Assembly: GCF_900591205.1 (NCBI RefSeq)
Contig: NZ_UUPU01000085.1
Coordinates: 124,001-188,000, forward strand
DNA: 64,000 nucleotides
Reading direction: 5' to 3'
Source of the DNA: Pseudomonas viridiflava
GTDB lineage: Bacteria; Pseudomonadota; Gammaproteobacteria; Pseudomonadales; Pseudomonadaceae
Shown: in pieces, positions 26,001 to 34,129 of the stretch
Position numbering within the stretch: position 1 is the first letter of the stretch
Layout of the letters: every line of letters begins with the position of its first letter
Program-made: the position numbers and the translations under genes
The notes under the pieces: model-generated
Seen by the model: the letters and a program-made list of their open reading frames with translations, nothing else
Database searches by the model: none
What the model was told of the DNA's origin: nothing

Positions 26001-26822
26001 TCAAGGTTGGAACGCGCCGATAAAGATCGCCGGGTCGACCCGCGCATCGTTCAGGCTGATGTTCCAATGCATATGCGGCCCGGTCGCTCGGCCCGTCGAA
26101 CCGACCTTGCCGACCACTGCGCCGCGAGTGAGTTGATCGCCGACTTTTACGTCAATTTTCGACATATGGCAGAACATGCTGATAAAGCCCTGGCCATGAT
26201 CGACGAACACTGTGTTGCCGTTGAAGAAGTAGTTGCCGGTGAGGATGACTTTACCGTTCGCCGGGGTTTTGATCGGGGTGCCTGCCGGTACGGCGAAGTC
26301 CAGACCGGAGTGGGGGTTGCGCTCTTCGCCGTTGAAGAAGCGGCGCACGCCGAACTTGCTCGACAGTGGCCCGTTCACCGGTTTATCCAGCACCAGGTTG
26401 CTCGGCAGGTTCGGGCTGAAGCTGCGGTAAGCCTTGATCTGTACCGCCAGCTCCGCCTCGATGCGCTTGAGTTGCGCTGGGTCGGGGTTGACCTGGCTTT
26501 TGTTTTTCAAGGTAATGCGCTGCTCCGGGTACTTCTTGTAGCCGACGATAAACGGCAGGTTGCGCCCACCGCTGCTGATCCGCTCATTGCCCGGCTTGAC
26601 GGTCAATGGGATGCCGACAATTGCCAGCCAGTTGTCCTGCTCCTTCACCACCAGAACCGGTTTGCCCTGATAGGTAGCCTTCGGCGCGGTGGCCGAAGGG
26701 CCCAGTTCGACCACGGCCACGCCACCAGGCACCGGTTTGTTAAGGGTGCGGGTGATGTAGCTGTCGGCGTGGGCGTTGAAGGCGAGGCACAGCAGCATCA
26801 ACACACTAAAGAGACGTGGCAT
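26001..26822 (-). CDS. M23-family murein endopeptidase (LytM domain)
   Basis: A 273-residue secreted peptidase. The signal peptide MPRLFSVLMLLCLAFNAHA is cleaved before DSYITRT. An N-terminal beta-rich domain precedes the zinc peptidase core with the metal-binding motifs HSGLDFAVPAGTPI (HxxxD) and GPHMHWNISLN (HxH), both intact, so an active peptidoglycan DD-endopeptidase is expected. ATG at 26822 is 3 bases after the xseA stop, with a TTG one codon earlier. It is probably co-transcribed with xseA. Confidence 0.92.
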   Translation of the reverse strand: MPRLFSVLMLLCLAFNAHADSYITRTLNKPVPGGVAVVELGPSATAPKATYQGKPVLVVKEQDNWLAIVGIPLTVKPGNERISSGGRNLPFIVGYKKYPEQRITLKNKSQVNPDPAQLKRIEAELAVQIKAYRSFSPNLPSNLVLDKPVNGPLSSKFGVRRFFNGEERNPHSGLDFAVPAGTPIKTPANGKVILTGNYFFNGNTVFVDHGQGFISMFCHMSKIDVKVGDQLTRGAVVGKVGSTGRATGPHMHWNISLNDARVDPAIFIGAFQP

Positions 26823-26825
26823 CAA

Positions 26826-28205
26826 TCAATCCAATAACGAGAGGGTAACGGGTGTCAGGTGGTTGTCTTCCACCCGCACTTGCAATTGGCCTTCACCGAG
26901 GCGCGCAGTCAGGCGCTGGCCGGTGTGGGTTTGCGCAGCATTGCGAATGGCCTGGCCGCGCTCGTCCAGCAGGATGCTGTAGCCACGGCCCAGGGTGGCC
27001 AGCGGGCTCACCACCTGCAACGTCTGCACCTGGCTTTGCAGCTCCAGGCGACGCGCCTTGAGGCCCTCGCGCATGGCGCGGGGCAGGCGTTCGGCGAGGC
27101 TGTCCAGGCGTTGGCGCAGCAGGGCCAGTTGGCGCCCAGGGTGCTGGCCGGCGAGCCGGGTTTCGAGGCGGATCAAACGCTCGCGACGGGTATTGAGGCT
27201 GCGCTCGAAGGCGCGGCGCAGGCGCATATCCAGGTCATCCAGGCGCTGCGCCTGTTGGCGCAGGCGCTCGCCAGGGTGGCGCAGGCGGCGGGCCATGCCT
27301 TCCAGGCGCAGGCGGTCGTGGCTCAGCCGGTTGCGCATCAGCATCACCAGGCGGCGGTGCAGGTTTTCCACTTGGCGGGTCAGATGGCTGGAGTCAGGCG
27401 CGAGCAACTCGGCGGCAGCGGACGGGGTAGGGGCGCGCACGTCGGCGACAAAGTCGCTGATCGACACATCGGTCTCATGGCCGACAGCGCTGACGATTGG
27501 TGTTACGCAAGCATCCACGGCCCGGGCCACCGCCTCTTCGTTGAAGCACCAGAGGTCTTCCAGCGAGCCGCCGCCACGCGCCAGGATCAGCGCATCAAAG
27601 CCACGGGCATCCGCGAGTTTAAGCGCCCGCACAATTTGCGGGATCGCTTCGCGGCCTTGCACGGCGGTGGGGATCAACGTCAATTGCACCTGCGGCGCAC
27701 GGCGGCGGAACACGCTGATGATGTCGCGGATCACCGCGCCGGTGGGCGAGCTGATAATGCCGATCTTCTGCGGATGTGCCGGCAGCGGCACCTTGCGTTC
27801 GGCGCTGAACAGGCCCTCGGCGCTGAGCTTTTCCTTCAAGGCATCAAAGGCCAGGCGCAGCGCGCCATCACCGGCAGGCTCCACTGTATCGAGGATCAGT
27901 TGATAGTCGCCACGGCCCTCGAACAACGAGACCTTGCCGCGCACCTTCACCGCCAGGCCATCCTTCAGGGCCTGGCGCACCCTCGCGGCATTGTTGCGAA
28001 ACAGTGCGCAACGCACCTGCGCGCCGCTGTCCTTGAGGGTGAAATACACATGGCCGGAGGCCGGGCGGGCGAGGTTGGAGATCTCGCCTTCGACCCAGAT
28101 ATTGGTGAACACGTCTTCCAGCAACACCCGCGCACGGCCGTTGAGCTGGCTGACAGTCAGGACTTCGCGGTCCAGGCCCAGACGGGCAAAAGGATCTTTA
28201 ATCAT
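26826..28205 (-). CDS. xseA: Exodeoxyribonuclease VII large subunit
   Basis: XseA (459 aa) with XseB forms the nuclease that degrades single-stranded DNA from both ends. The N-terminal OB fold contains VEGEISNLARPASGHVYFTLKD. The catalytic domain includes GIISSPTGAVIRDI, ILARGGGSLEDLWCFNEE and SAVGHETDVSISDFVADVRAPTPSA. A coiled-coil C-terminal half follows. The ATG at 28205 (MIKDPFARLGLD) is the family start; the frame is open upstream into the LysR gene. Confidence 0.97.
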   Translation of the reverse strand: MIKDPFARLGLDREVLTVSQLNGRARVLLEDVFTNIWVEGEISNLARPASGHVYFTLKDSGAQVRCALFRNNAARVRQALKDGLAVKVRGKVSLFEGRGDYQLILDTVEPAGDGALRLAFDALKEKLSAEGLFSAERKVPLPAHPQKIGIISSPTGAVIRDIISVFRRRAPQVQLTLIPTAVQGREAIPQIVRALKLADARGFDALILARGGGSLEDLWCFNEEAVARAVDACVTPIVSAVGHETDVSISDFVADVRAPTPSAAAELLAPDSSHLTRQVENLHRRLVMLMRNRLSHDRLRLEGMARRLRHPGERLRQQAQRLDDLDMRLRRAFERSLNTRRERLIRLETRLAGQHPGRQLALLRQRLDSLAERLPRAMREGLKARRLELQSQVQTLQVVSPLATLGRGYSILLDERGQAIRNAAQTHTGQRLTARLGEGQLQVRVEDNHLTPVTLSLLD

Positions 28206-28215
28206 GGGCGGCAGT

Positions 28216-29106
28216 TTATAGGCATTCGTGCAGCGTTTGGCAGAATTGCTCAACCAGCGCGCTCGGCGTCTGCGCACAGGCCAGGGCCACGGTACTGAGG
28301 CAGTCCGGGTCGGCCAGGGGCAAAAAGTGCAGAGTGGCGGGGGCGATGTCCTGCATGGATTTTGGTAACAAGGCAATACCGAAGCCGGCCTGGATCAGTT
28401 GCAGTTGGGTGGTCTTGCGCGACATAACCCGCGCCGCTTTGGGGAAGAATCCTGCGCGCATGCACAACTCGGCTGACAGATAACTCAGGCCGCCGCGCTG
28501 GGGATGCGGGATTGAAATAAACGCTTCGTCCTTGAGCTGCGCCAAATCAACCGGGGTGCGGCTGCGCGCCAAGGCGTGGTTCGGCGGCACCGCCAGCAGT
28601 AATTGCTCGCTGTATAAAGGCATCACGCGCACGCCTTCGCGTTGGCGCAATACCGGTAAGCGCAACAGCCCGACGTCCAGGCGCCCGTCGGCAATCTCCT
28701 CAAGCTGCACTTCGGAGGACAGTTTGACGATATCCATCGACACGCCCGGGCAGCGCTCCAGCCAGGTACTGATGCCGCGCAGCAGCAGCCCGCTCATCGG
28801 CACAGTGCTCGAATGGCTCAGGCGCAGGGTGCCGAGTTGGCCATTGCCCACCTGTGTAGCCATTTCGCTGGCCTTGAGCAGATCGTTCAGCAGGTTGCGC
28901 GCCCGTGGGTAAAACGCCTCACCGGCTGGCGTCAGCCGCGGTTGGCGCGCCGTGCGCTCGAACAGTGGGGTTTGCAACAGGGTTTCCAGCTCCTTGATCT
29001 GCCGACTCAAGGCCGATTGCGCGACAAATAAGCGTTCGGCGGCGGCGCTGAAGCTGCCGCTGTCGGCGATTTCAACGAAGTAGCGCAGTTGGCGAGTGGA
29101 GATCAC
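28216..29106 (-). CDS. LysR-family transcriptional regulator
   Basis: A 296-residue LysR regulator. The winged HTH is at residues 1-60 (MISTRQLRYFVEIADSGSFSAAAERL, then QSALSRQIKELE) and the substrate-binding domain occupies about 90-290. The start is GTG at 29106; the nearest ATG upstream is out of frame. It is divergent from the TSUP transporter gene across 99 bases, the usual arrangement for a LysR protein and its target. The effector is unknown. Confidence 0.93.
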   Translation of the reverse strand: MISTRQLRYFVEIADSGSFSAAAERLFVAQSALSRQIKELETLLQTPLFERTARQPRLTPAGEAFYPRARNLLNDLLKASEMATQVGNGQLGTLRLSHSSTVPMSGLLLRGISTWLERCPGVSMDIVKLSSEVQLEEIADGRLDVGLLRLPVLRQREGVRVMPLYSEQLLLAVPPNHALARSRTPVDLAQLKDEAFISIPHPQRGGLSYLSAELCMRAGFFPKAARVMSRKTTQLQLIQAGFGIALLPKSMQDIAPATLHFLPLADPDCLSTVALACAQTPSALVEQFCQTLHECL

Positions 29107-29205
29107 GCGTCATGCCTTTTCGAGATAGGTGGAGGGCTTTGAAGATATTAGTCGCAACCCTCGCCGCTGGCTAAAGTAATGGCCATCTCTTTAAAGGAAT
29201 AACCC

Positions 29206-29973
29206 ATGAGCCCGGTTGAGCTGATGAGCCAGTGGTCGTTTGGCGGTGTGGATTGGCTGGTGATCGGCCTGGGCGTGGTGGTGGCGTACATTGTGTTCGG
29301 CATCGCCGGGTTCGGCACGGCACTGGTGGCGGGACCGATCCTGATCCTGTTTATGCCCCTGTCGAAAATTATCCCGCTGCTGGTGCTGCTGGATTTTGTC
29401 GCGGCCTTCGGCAACCTGCTGCAATCGCGGCGGGAGGTCAACAAGCCGGAACTGCTGCGACTGCTGCCGTGCATGGCGATCGGCTGCACCCTGGGCGTGG
29501 TGTTTTTGCTCAACCTGCATTCGGACCTGTTGCTGCTATTGATGGGGCTGTTTATCAGCGCCTATGCGATTTACAGCCTGGCGGTGAAAGCCCGGCCGAC
29601 GCAGCTGGCGGCGGGCTGGTCGATCCCCATGGGCACGGTCGGCGGGTTATTTGGTGCACTGTTCGGCAGCGGCGGGTTTCTATACGCGATCTACCTGAAC
29701 AGCCGCCTGCCCAAGGATGCGGCGCGTGCCACCCAGAGTGCGTTGATCAGTTGCAGCACGGTGGTGCGCCTGAGCCTGTTCCTGATCGCCGGGGTGTATG
29801 CAGATTGGTCGCTGTTGCTGCTGGCGTTGTGCTTGTTGCCGGCGATGGCCCTGGGCTTGTGGTGTGGGCGCAGGCTGACGATGCGCATGTCCCGCGAGGC
29901 GTTCGTGCGATGTGTGACGTGGCTGGTGCTCGCCAGCGGTATTGCGTTGATTGGGCGGTACTTGAGCACTTGA
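29206..29973 (+). CDS. TSUP-family (TauE/SafE) membrane transporter
   Basis: A 255-residue membrane protein with about seven to eight hydrophobic segments. The TSUP pattern is visible as a first repeat with GIAGFGTALVAGPILILF and a second with GGLFGALFGSGGFLYAIYLN. The family exports sulfite, sulfoacetate or other small organic anions; the substrate here cannot be read from the sequence. The divergent LysR gene probably controls it. Confidence 0.9.
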   Translation: MSPVELMSQWSFGGVDWLVIGLGVVVAYIVFGIAGFGTALVAGPILILFMPLSKIIPLLVLLDFVAAFGNLLQSRREVNKPELLRLLPCMAIGCTLGVVFLLNLHSDLLLLLMGLFISAYAIYSLAVKARPTQLAAGWSIPMGTVGGLFGALFGSGGFLYAIYLNSRLPKDAARATQSALISCSTVVRLSLFLIAGVYADWSLLLLALCLLPAMALGLWCGRRLTMRMSREAFVRCVTWLVLASGIALIGRYLST

Positions 29974-30009
29974 CCTGTGTGGAGCAGGGATTAAGCTGCC
30001 AGCCTTCAG

Positions 30010-30087
30010 GGCGCCATCGCGGGCAAGCCCGGCTCCCACATTGGAATGCGATCAATTGTGCGAGCCGGGCTTGCCCGCGATGGCGCC
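30010..30087. repeat. REPIN with perfect 25-bp arms
   Basis: The arms at 30010-30034 and 30063-30087 are exact reverse complements over 25 bases, including GCGCCATCGCGGGCAAGCCC, with a 28-base spacer. Located between the TSUP gene and the unknown two-CxxC gene. Confidence 0.92.
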
Positions 30088-30110
30088 AGTGGCCACACCG
30101 CAGGACTCCC

Positions 30111-30659
30111 ATGAATTCCCAAAGCATCCTTGTCCCGAAAATCTCCACCTTGCCCGTCCACGAACCCCGCGCCCGGGCGATCGTGCGTTGGCTGGTGCGC
30201 AAGAACATCATCAAGGAAGAATTGACCACCTGCGGCCGCACCGGTAACCGCATGGCCTACGCCCTGGCCGATGGCGCCCGCGCCGTGGTGCTGCACCCCG
30301 AAGCGCTGCCGTTCAACGAGCCGATCAACGGCCTGGAGATCATCTACAAACGCTGCATCTATACCCCGGCCAAGGGCTTTCTCGAAGAAGCCGGCTGCCC
30401 GGAGTGCCTGAAGGAAGTCGGCGAAGCGCTGTTCGAAAGCCTGGAAGACTGGATGCCCGGCCACACCGACAACTTCACGTGCCCTCTGTGTGGGCATGAA
30501 GATGACATCAACGGGTTTCTGTTCCTGCAGGAATGCGGGTTTTCCAACCTGGGATTCATCTTCAACAACTGGGCGGAGGCGGGGTTCAAGCAGAGTTTTA
30601 TCGACGAATTTGCCGATTGGCTCGATCAAAAAATGAGCTGGGTCAAAGTCGAACTCTAA
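30111..30659 (+). CDS. Conserved pseudomonad protein of unknown function with two CxxC pairs
   Basis: A 182-residue soluble protein that I do not recognise as a characterised family; homologues are often labelled 'sugar ABC transporter ATPase', but no Walker motif or ABC signature is present. Two Cys pairs, GCPECLKE and CPLCGHEDD, suggest a zinc-binding knuckle. A Trp/Phe-rich C-terminal helix follows (FNNWAEAGFKQSFIDEFADWLD). The ATG at 30111 is 24 bases after a REPIN. It appears monocistronic. Confidence 0.7.
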   Translation: MNSQSILVPKISTLPVHEPRARAIVRWLVRKNIIKEELTTCGRTGNRMAYALADGARAVVLHPEALPFNEPINGLEIIYKRCIYTPAKGFLEEAGCPECLKEVGEALFESLEDWMPGHTDNFTCPLCGHEDDINGFLFLQECGFSNLGFIFNNWAEAGFKQSFIDEFADWLDQKMSWVKVEL

Positions 30660-30677
30660 ACCACTGCCGCCCCTACC

Positions 30678-30760
30678 TGTAGGAGCCGGCTTGCCGGCGA
30701 CGGGGCCTCCAAGGCTTGCACCAAACCTGATAACGCCATCGCCGGCATGCGCCTCCTATT
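30678..30760. repeat. Divergent REP pair
   Basis: CTGTAGGAGCCGGCTTGCCGG on the left and a decayed mirror GCCATCGCCGGCATGCGCCTCC on the right. This is the 'TAGGAGCCGGCTTGCCGGC' REP subtype, unlike the GTGGGAG subtype elsewhere in the window. Confidence 0.75.
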
Positions 30761-30813
30761 AGAGTCTGGTTTTACCCTTCTATCAGTATTACCAAGTTTG
30801 TCAGAGTTTTACA

Positions 30814-30842
30814 TTGAGCCTGACAGGGTGCATGTATATAAT
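30814..30842 (+). promoter_or_regulatory. Sigma-70 promoter of guaB
   Basis: -35 TTGAGC (30814-30819) and a perfect -10 TATAAT (30837-30842) are separated by 17 bases in an AT-rich stretch. This predicts a 5' untranslated region of about 30 bases before the guaB ATG. Confidence 0.8.
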
Positions 30843-30878
30843 GGCGCGCTTCCATTTTCCCGCTCGGGAGCCCCCGCG

Positions 30879-32348
30879 ATGCTGCGTATCAGCCAAGAAG
30901 CTCTGACATTCGACGACATTCTCCTAGTGCCCGGTTATTCCGAGGTGCTTCCTAACGAAGTCAGTCTCAAGACCCGCCTAACCCGTGGCATCGAGCTGAA
31001 TATTCCCCTGGTTTCCGCTGCCATGGACACCGTCACCGAAGCCCGTTTGGCAATTGCCATGGCTCAGGAAGGCGGCATCGGCATCATCCACAAGAACATG
31101 ACTATCGAGCAGCAAGCTGCCGAAGTGCGTAAGGTCAAGCGTTACGAAGCCGGTGTGGTGAAAGATCCAATCACCATCGAAGCCGACGCCACCGTGCGTG
31201 ACCTGTTCGACCTGACCCGCCTGCACAATATCTCCGGCGTTCCGGTACTGCACGATGGAGACCTGGTCGGCATCGTCACTTCCCGTGACGTGCGTTTCGA
31301 GAACCGTCTTGAAGTGACCGTCCGTGAAGTGATGACGCCTAAAGAGCGCCTCGTCACTGTCAAGGAAGGCGCCGACAAGAACGATGTGCGCGAGCTGCTG
31401 CACAAGCACCGCATCGAGCGCGTGCTGATCGTCGACGACAAATTCGCCCTCAAAGGCATGATGACCGTCAACGACATCGAAAAAGCCAAGGCTTACCCGC
31501 TGGCCAGCAAGGATGACCAAGGTCGTCTGCGCGTTGGCGCGGCGGTCGGCACCGGTAAAGACACCGGTGATCGCGTCTCGGCTCTGGTCGCTGCCGGTGT
31601 TGACGTGGTGGTGGTCGACACTGCCCACGGTCACTCCAAAGGCGTGATCGACCGCGTTCGCTGGGTCAAACAGAATTTCCCTGAAGTGCAAGTGATCGGC
31701 GGCAACATCGCCACCGGCGCTGCCGCCAAGGCCCTGGCCGAAGCTGGCGCCGATGCGGTCAAGGTCGGTATCGGCCCTGGCTCTATCTGCACCACGCGTA
31801 TCGTCGCCGGTGTGGGCGTGCCGCAAATCAGCGCCATCGCCAACGTCGCCGCTGCCCTTGAGGGCACTGGTGTACCGTTGATCGCCGACGGCGGCATCCG
31901 TTTCTCCGGTGACCTGTCCAAGGCCATCGTTGCCGGTGCTTCCTGCGTGATGATGGGCTCGATGTTCGCCGGTACTGAAGAAGCGCCGGGCGAAATCGAA
32001 CTGTTCCAGGGCCGTTCGTACAAGGCTTACCGTGGCATGGGTTCGCTGGGCGCCATGTCCCAGGCGCAAGGTTCTTCCGACCGTTACTTCCAGGACTCCT
32101 CGGCAGGCGCCGAGAAGCTGGTCCCGGAGGGTATCGAAGGGCGTGTTCCGTACAAGGGCACCCTGAGCGCGATCATCCATCAACTGATGGGCGGCCTGCG
32201 TTCCTCGATGGGCTACACCGGCAGCGCCGACATCGAAGAAATGCGCACCAAGCCTGAGTTCGTGCGGATCACCGGCGCCGGTATGGCCGAATCCCACGTT
32301 CACGACGTGCAGATCACCAAGGAAGCGCCAAACTACCGCGTAGGTTGA
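30879..32348 (+). CDS. guaB: Inosine-5'-monophosphate dehydrogenase
   Basis: GuaB (489 aa) oxidises IMP to XMP with NAD, the rate-limiting step of GMP synthesis. It has the start MLRISQEALTFDDILLVPGYS, a pair of CBS domains at about residues 95-205 and the catalytic cysteine C304 in GPGSICTTRIVAGVGVPQ. The mobile flap ends in GIEGRVPYKG. ATG at 30879 is the family start; the frame is open upstream past the promoter and is not coding. guaA follows after 80 bases. Confidence 0.98.
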   Translation: MLRISQEALTFDDILLVPGYSEVLPNEVSLKTRLTRGIELNIPLVSAAMDTVTEARLAIAMAQEGGIGIIHKNMTIEQQAAEVRKVKRYEAGVVKDPITIEADATVRDLFDLTRLHNISGVPVLHDGDLVGIVTSRDVRFENRLEVTVREVMTPKERLVTVKEGADKNDVRELLHKHRIERVLIVDDKFALKGMMTVNDIEKAKAYPLASKDDQGRLRVGAAVGTGKDTGDRVSALVAAGVDVVVVDTAHGHSKGVIDRVRWVKQNFPEVQVIGGNIATGAAAKALAEAGADAVKVGIGPGSICTTRIVAGVGVPQISAIANVAAALEGTGVPLIADGGIRFSGDLSKAIVAGASCVMMGSMFAGTEEAPGEIELFQGRSYKAYRGMGSLGAMSQAQGSSDRYFQDSSAGAEKLVPEGIEGRVPYKGTLSAIIHQLMGGLRSSMGYTGSADIEEMRTKPEFVRITGAGMAESHVHDVQITKEAPNYRVG

Positions 32349-32373
32349 GGCTTCCAGCAAAATGTTAAGTAAC

Positions 32374-32394
32374 CGGGGCTGTTCTTCAGCCCCG
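32374..32394 (+). terminator. Hairpin between guaB and guaA
   Basis: Stem CGGGGCTG/CAGCCCCG (8 bp, loop TTCTT) is followed by AGTTGTTTCTG, a poor T tract. It probably gives partial termination or mRNA stabilisation rather than a full stop. Confidence 0.5.
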
Positions 32395-32428
32395 AGTTGT
32401 TTCTGATTCATTAGACGAGACTGACTTC

Positions 32429-34006
32429 ATGGCCCTCGACATTCACGCCCACCGCATCCTGATCCTCGACTTCGGTTCCCAGTACACCCAGCTGATCGCC
32501 CGCCGCGTGCGTGAAATCGGCGTGTACTGCGAACTGCACCCGTTCGACATGGATGACGAAGCGATCCGCGAATTCGCACCTAAAGGCGTTATCCTCGCCG
32601 GTGGCCCCGAGTCCGTGCACGAAGCCAACAGCCCGCGTTGCCCGCAAGCCGTGTTCGACCTGGGCGTGCCTGTCTTCGGTATCTGCTACGGCATGCAGAC
32701 CATGGCCGAGCAACTGGGCGGCAAGGTTGAAGGTTCCGAGCTGCGTGAATTCGGTTATGCCCGTGTGGACGTGGTCGGCAAGAGCCGCCTGCTGGACGGC
32801 ATCGAAGACCACATCGACGCCGACGGCCTGTTCGGCCTCGACGTGTGGATGAGCCACGGTGACAAGGTCACCAAGATGCCGGAAGACTTCCACATCCTGG
32901 CCAGCACCCCGAGCTGCCCGATCGCCGGCATGTTCAGCGACGAGCGCCGTTACTACGGCGTGCAGTTCCACCCGGAAGTGACCCACACCAAACAAGGCGG
33001 CCGCATCCTGTCGCGCTTCATCCTCGACATCTGCGAGTGTGAAGCCCTGTGGACCCCGTCGAAAATCGCGGAAGACGCCATCGCCCAGGTGCGCGCCCAG
33101 GTCGGCACCGACAACGTGCTGCTCGGCCTGTCCGGCGGCGTTGACTCCTCCGTGGTTGCCGCGCTGCTGCACAAAGCTATCGGCGACCAGCTGACCTGCG
33201 TATTCGTCGACAACGGCCTGCTGCGCCTGCATGAAGGCGAGCAAGTGATGGCCATGTTCGCCGAGAACATGGGCGTCAAGGTGATCCGCGCCAACGCCGA
33301 AGAGCAGTTCCTGAACAACCTGGCCGGCGAGTCCGACCCGGAGAAGAAGCGCAAGATCATCGGGCGTACCTTCATCGACGTCTTCGATGCCCAGTCCAAC
33401 AAACTGGACAACATCAAATACCTCGCCCAAGGCACCATCTACCCTGACGTGATCGAGTCTGCCGGCGCCAAGAGCGGCAAGGCCCACGTGATCAAGTCCC
33501 ACCACAACGTGGGTGGCCTGCCTGAGGAAATGAACCTCAAGCTGGTAGAACCGCTGCGCGAACTGTTCAAGGATGAAGTCCGCCGTCTGGGCCTGGAACT
33601 GGGCCTGCCGTACGACATGGTTTACCGCCACCCATTCCCGGGCCCGGGCCTGGGCGTGCGGATCCTCGGTGAAGTGAAGAAGGAATACGCCGACCTGCTG
33701 CGCCGCGCCGACCACATCTTCATCGAAGAGCTGCGCAAAGCCGACTGGTATCACAAGGTAAGCCAGGCATTCGTGGTGTTCCAGCCAGTTAAGTCCGTTG
33801 GTGTTGTAGGCGATGGCCGCCGTTACGCCTGGGTTGTGGCCCTGCGTGCGGTAGAAACCATCGACTTCATGACCGCCCGTTGGGCACACCTGCCGTACGA
33901 ACTGCTGGAAACCGTCAGCGGCCGTATTATCAATGAGATCGAAGGCATTTCACGCGTTACTTATGACGTGTCGAGCAAGCCGCCAGCGACGATTGAGTGG
34001 GAATGA
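32429..34006 (+). CDS. guaA: GMP synthase (glutamine-hydrolysing)
   Basis: GuaA (525 aa) aminates XMP to GMP. The N-terminal glutamine amidotransferase has the nucleophile C86 in VFGICYGMQTMAEQLGG and the His/Glu pair in GVQFHPEVTHT. The ATP pyrophosphatase P-loop is GLSGGVDSSVVAALL, and the C-terminal dimerisation domain has HPFPGPGLGVRILGE and ends in PPATIEWE. It forms the guaBA unit with guaB. Confidence 0.98.
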   Translation: MALDIHAHRILILDFGSQYTQLIARRVREIGVYCELHPFDMDDEAIREFAPKGVILAGGPESVHEANSPRCPQAVFDLGVPVFGICYGMQTMAEQLGGKVEGSELREFGYARVDVVGKSRLLDGIEDHIDADGLFGLDVWMSHGDKVTKMPEDFHILASTPSCPIAGMFSDERRYYGVQFHPEVTHTKQGGRILSRFILDICECEALWTPSKIAEDAIAQVRAQVGTDNVLLGLSGGVDSSVVAALLHKAIGDQLTCVFVDNGLLRLHEGEQVMAMFAENMGVKVIRANAEEQFLNNLAGESDPEKKRKIIGRTFIDVFDAQSNKLDNIKYLAQGTIYPDVIESAGAKSGKAHVIKSHHNVGGLPEEMNLKLVEPLRELFKDEVRRLGLELGLPYDMVYRHPFPGPGLGVRILGEVKKEYADLLRRADHIFIEELRKADWYHKVSQAFVVFQPVKSVGVVGDGRRYAWVVALRAVETIDFMTARWAHLPYELLETVSGRIINEIEGISRVTYDVSSKPPATIEWE

Positions 34007-34011
34007 TGCGA

Positions 34012-34040
34012 AAAAAAGGGCGCCGAAAGGCGCCTTTTTT
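34012..34040 (+). terminator. Intrinsic terminator after guaA
   Basis: GGCGCC-GAAA-GGCGCC stem (34019-34024 with 34029-34034) is flanked by A7 and T6. Confidence 0.88.
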
Positions 34041-34080
34041 GCATCTGGTTCATGGTACGTGGTGCAGGTCTCATCAAAAG

Positions 34081-34110
34081 CAACAAAGCCCGCACTGGCG
34101 GGCTTTGTTG
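34081..34110. terminator. Terminator for the autotransporter gene
   Basis: A perfect 13-bp stem CAACAAAGCCCGC/GCGGGCTTTGTTG with loop ACTG lies 20 bases past the autotransporter stop on the minus strand. Confidence 0.75.
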
Positions 34111-34129
34111 TTTCAGACGCAGACGTTGA

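Noticed and set aside
25866..26837. Plus-strand frame of 323 codons
   Set aside because: Antisense to the M23 peptidase, which has a signal peptide and intact zinc motifs.
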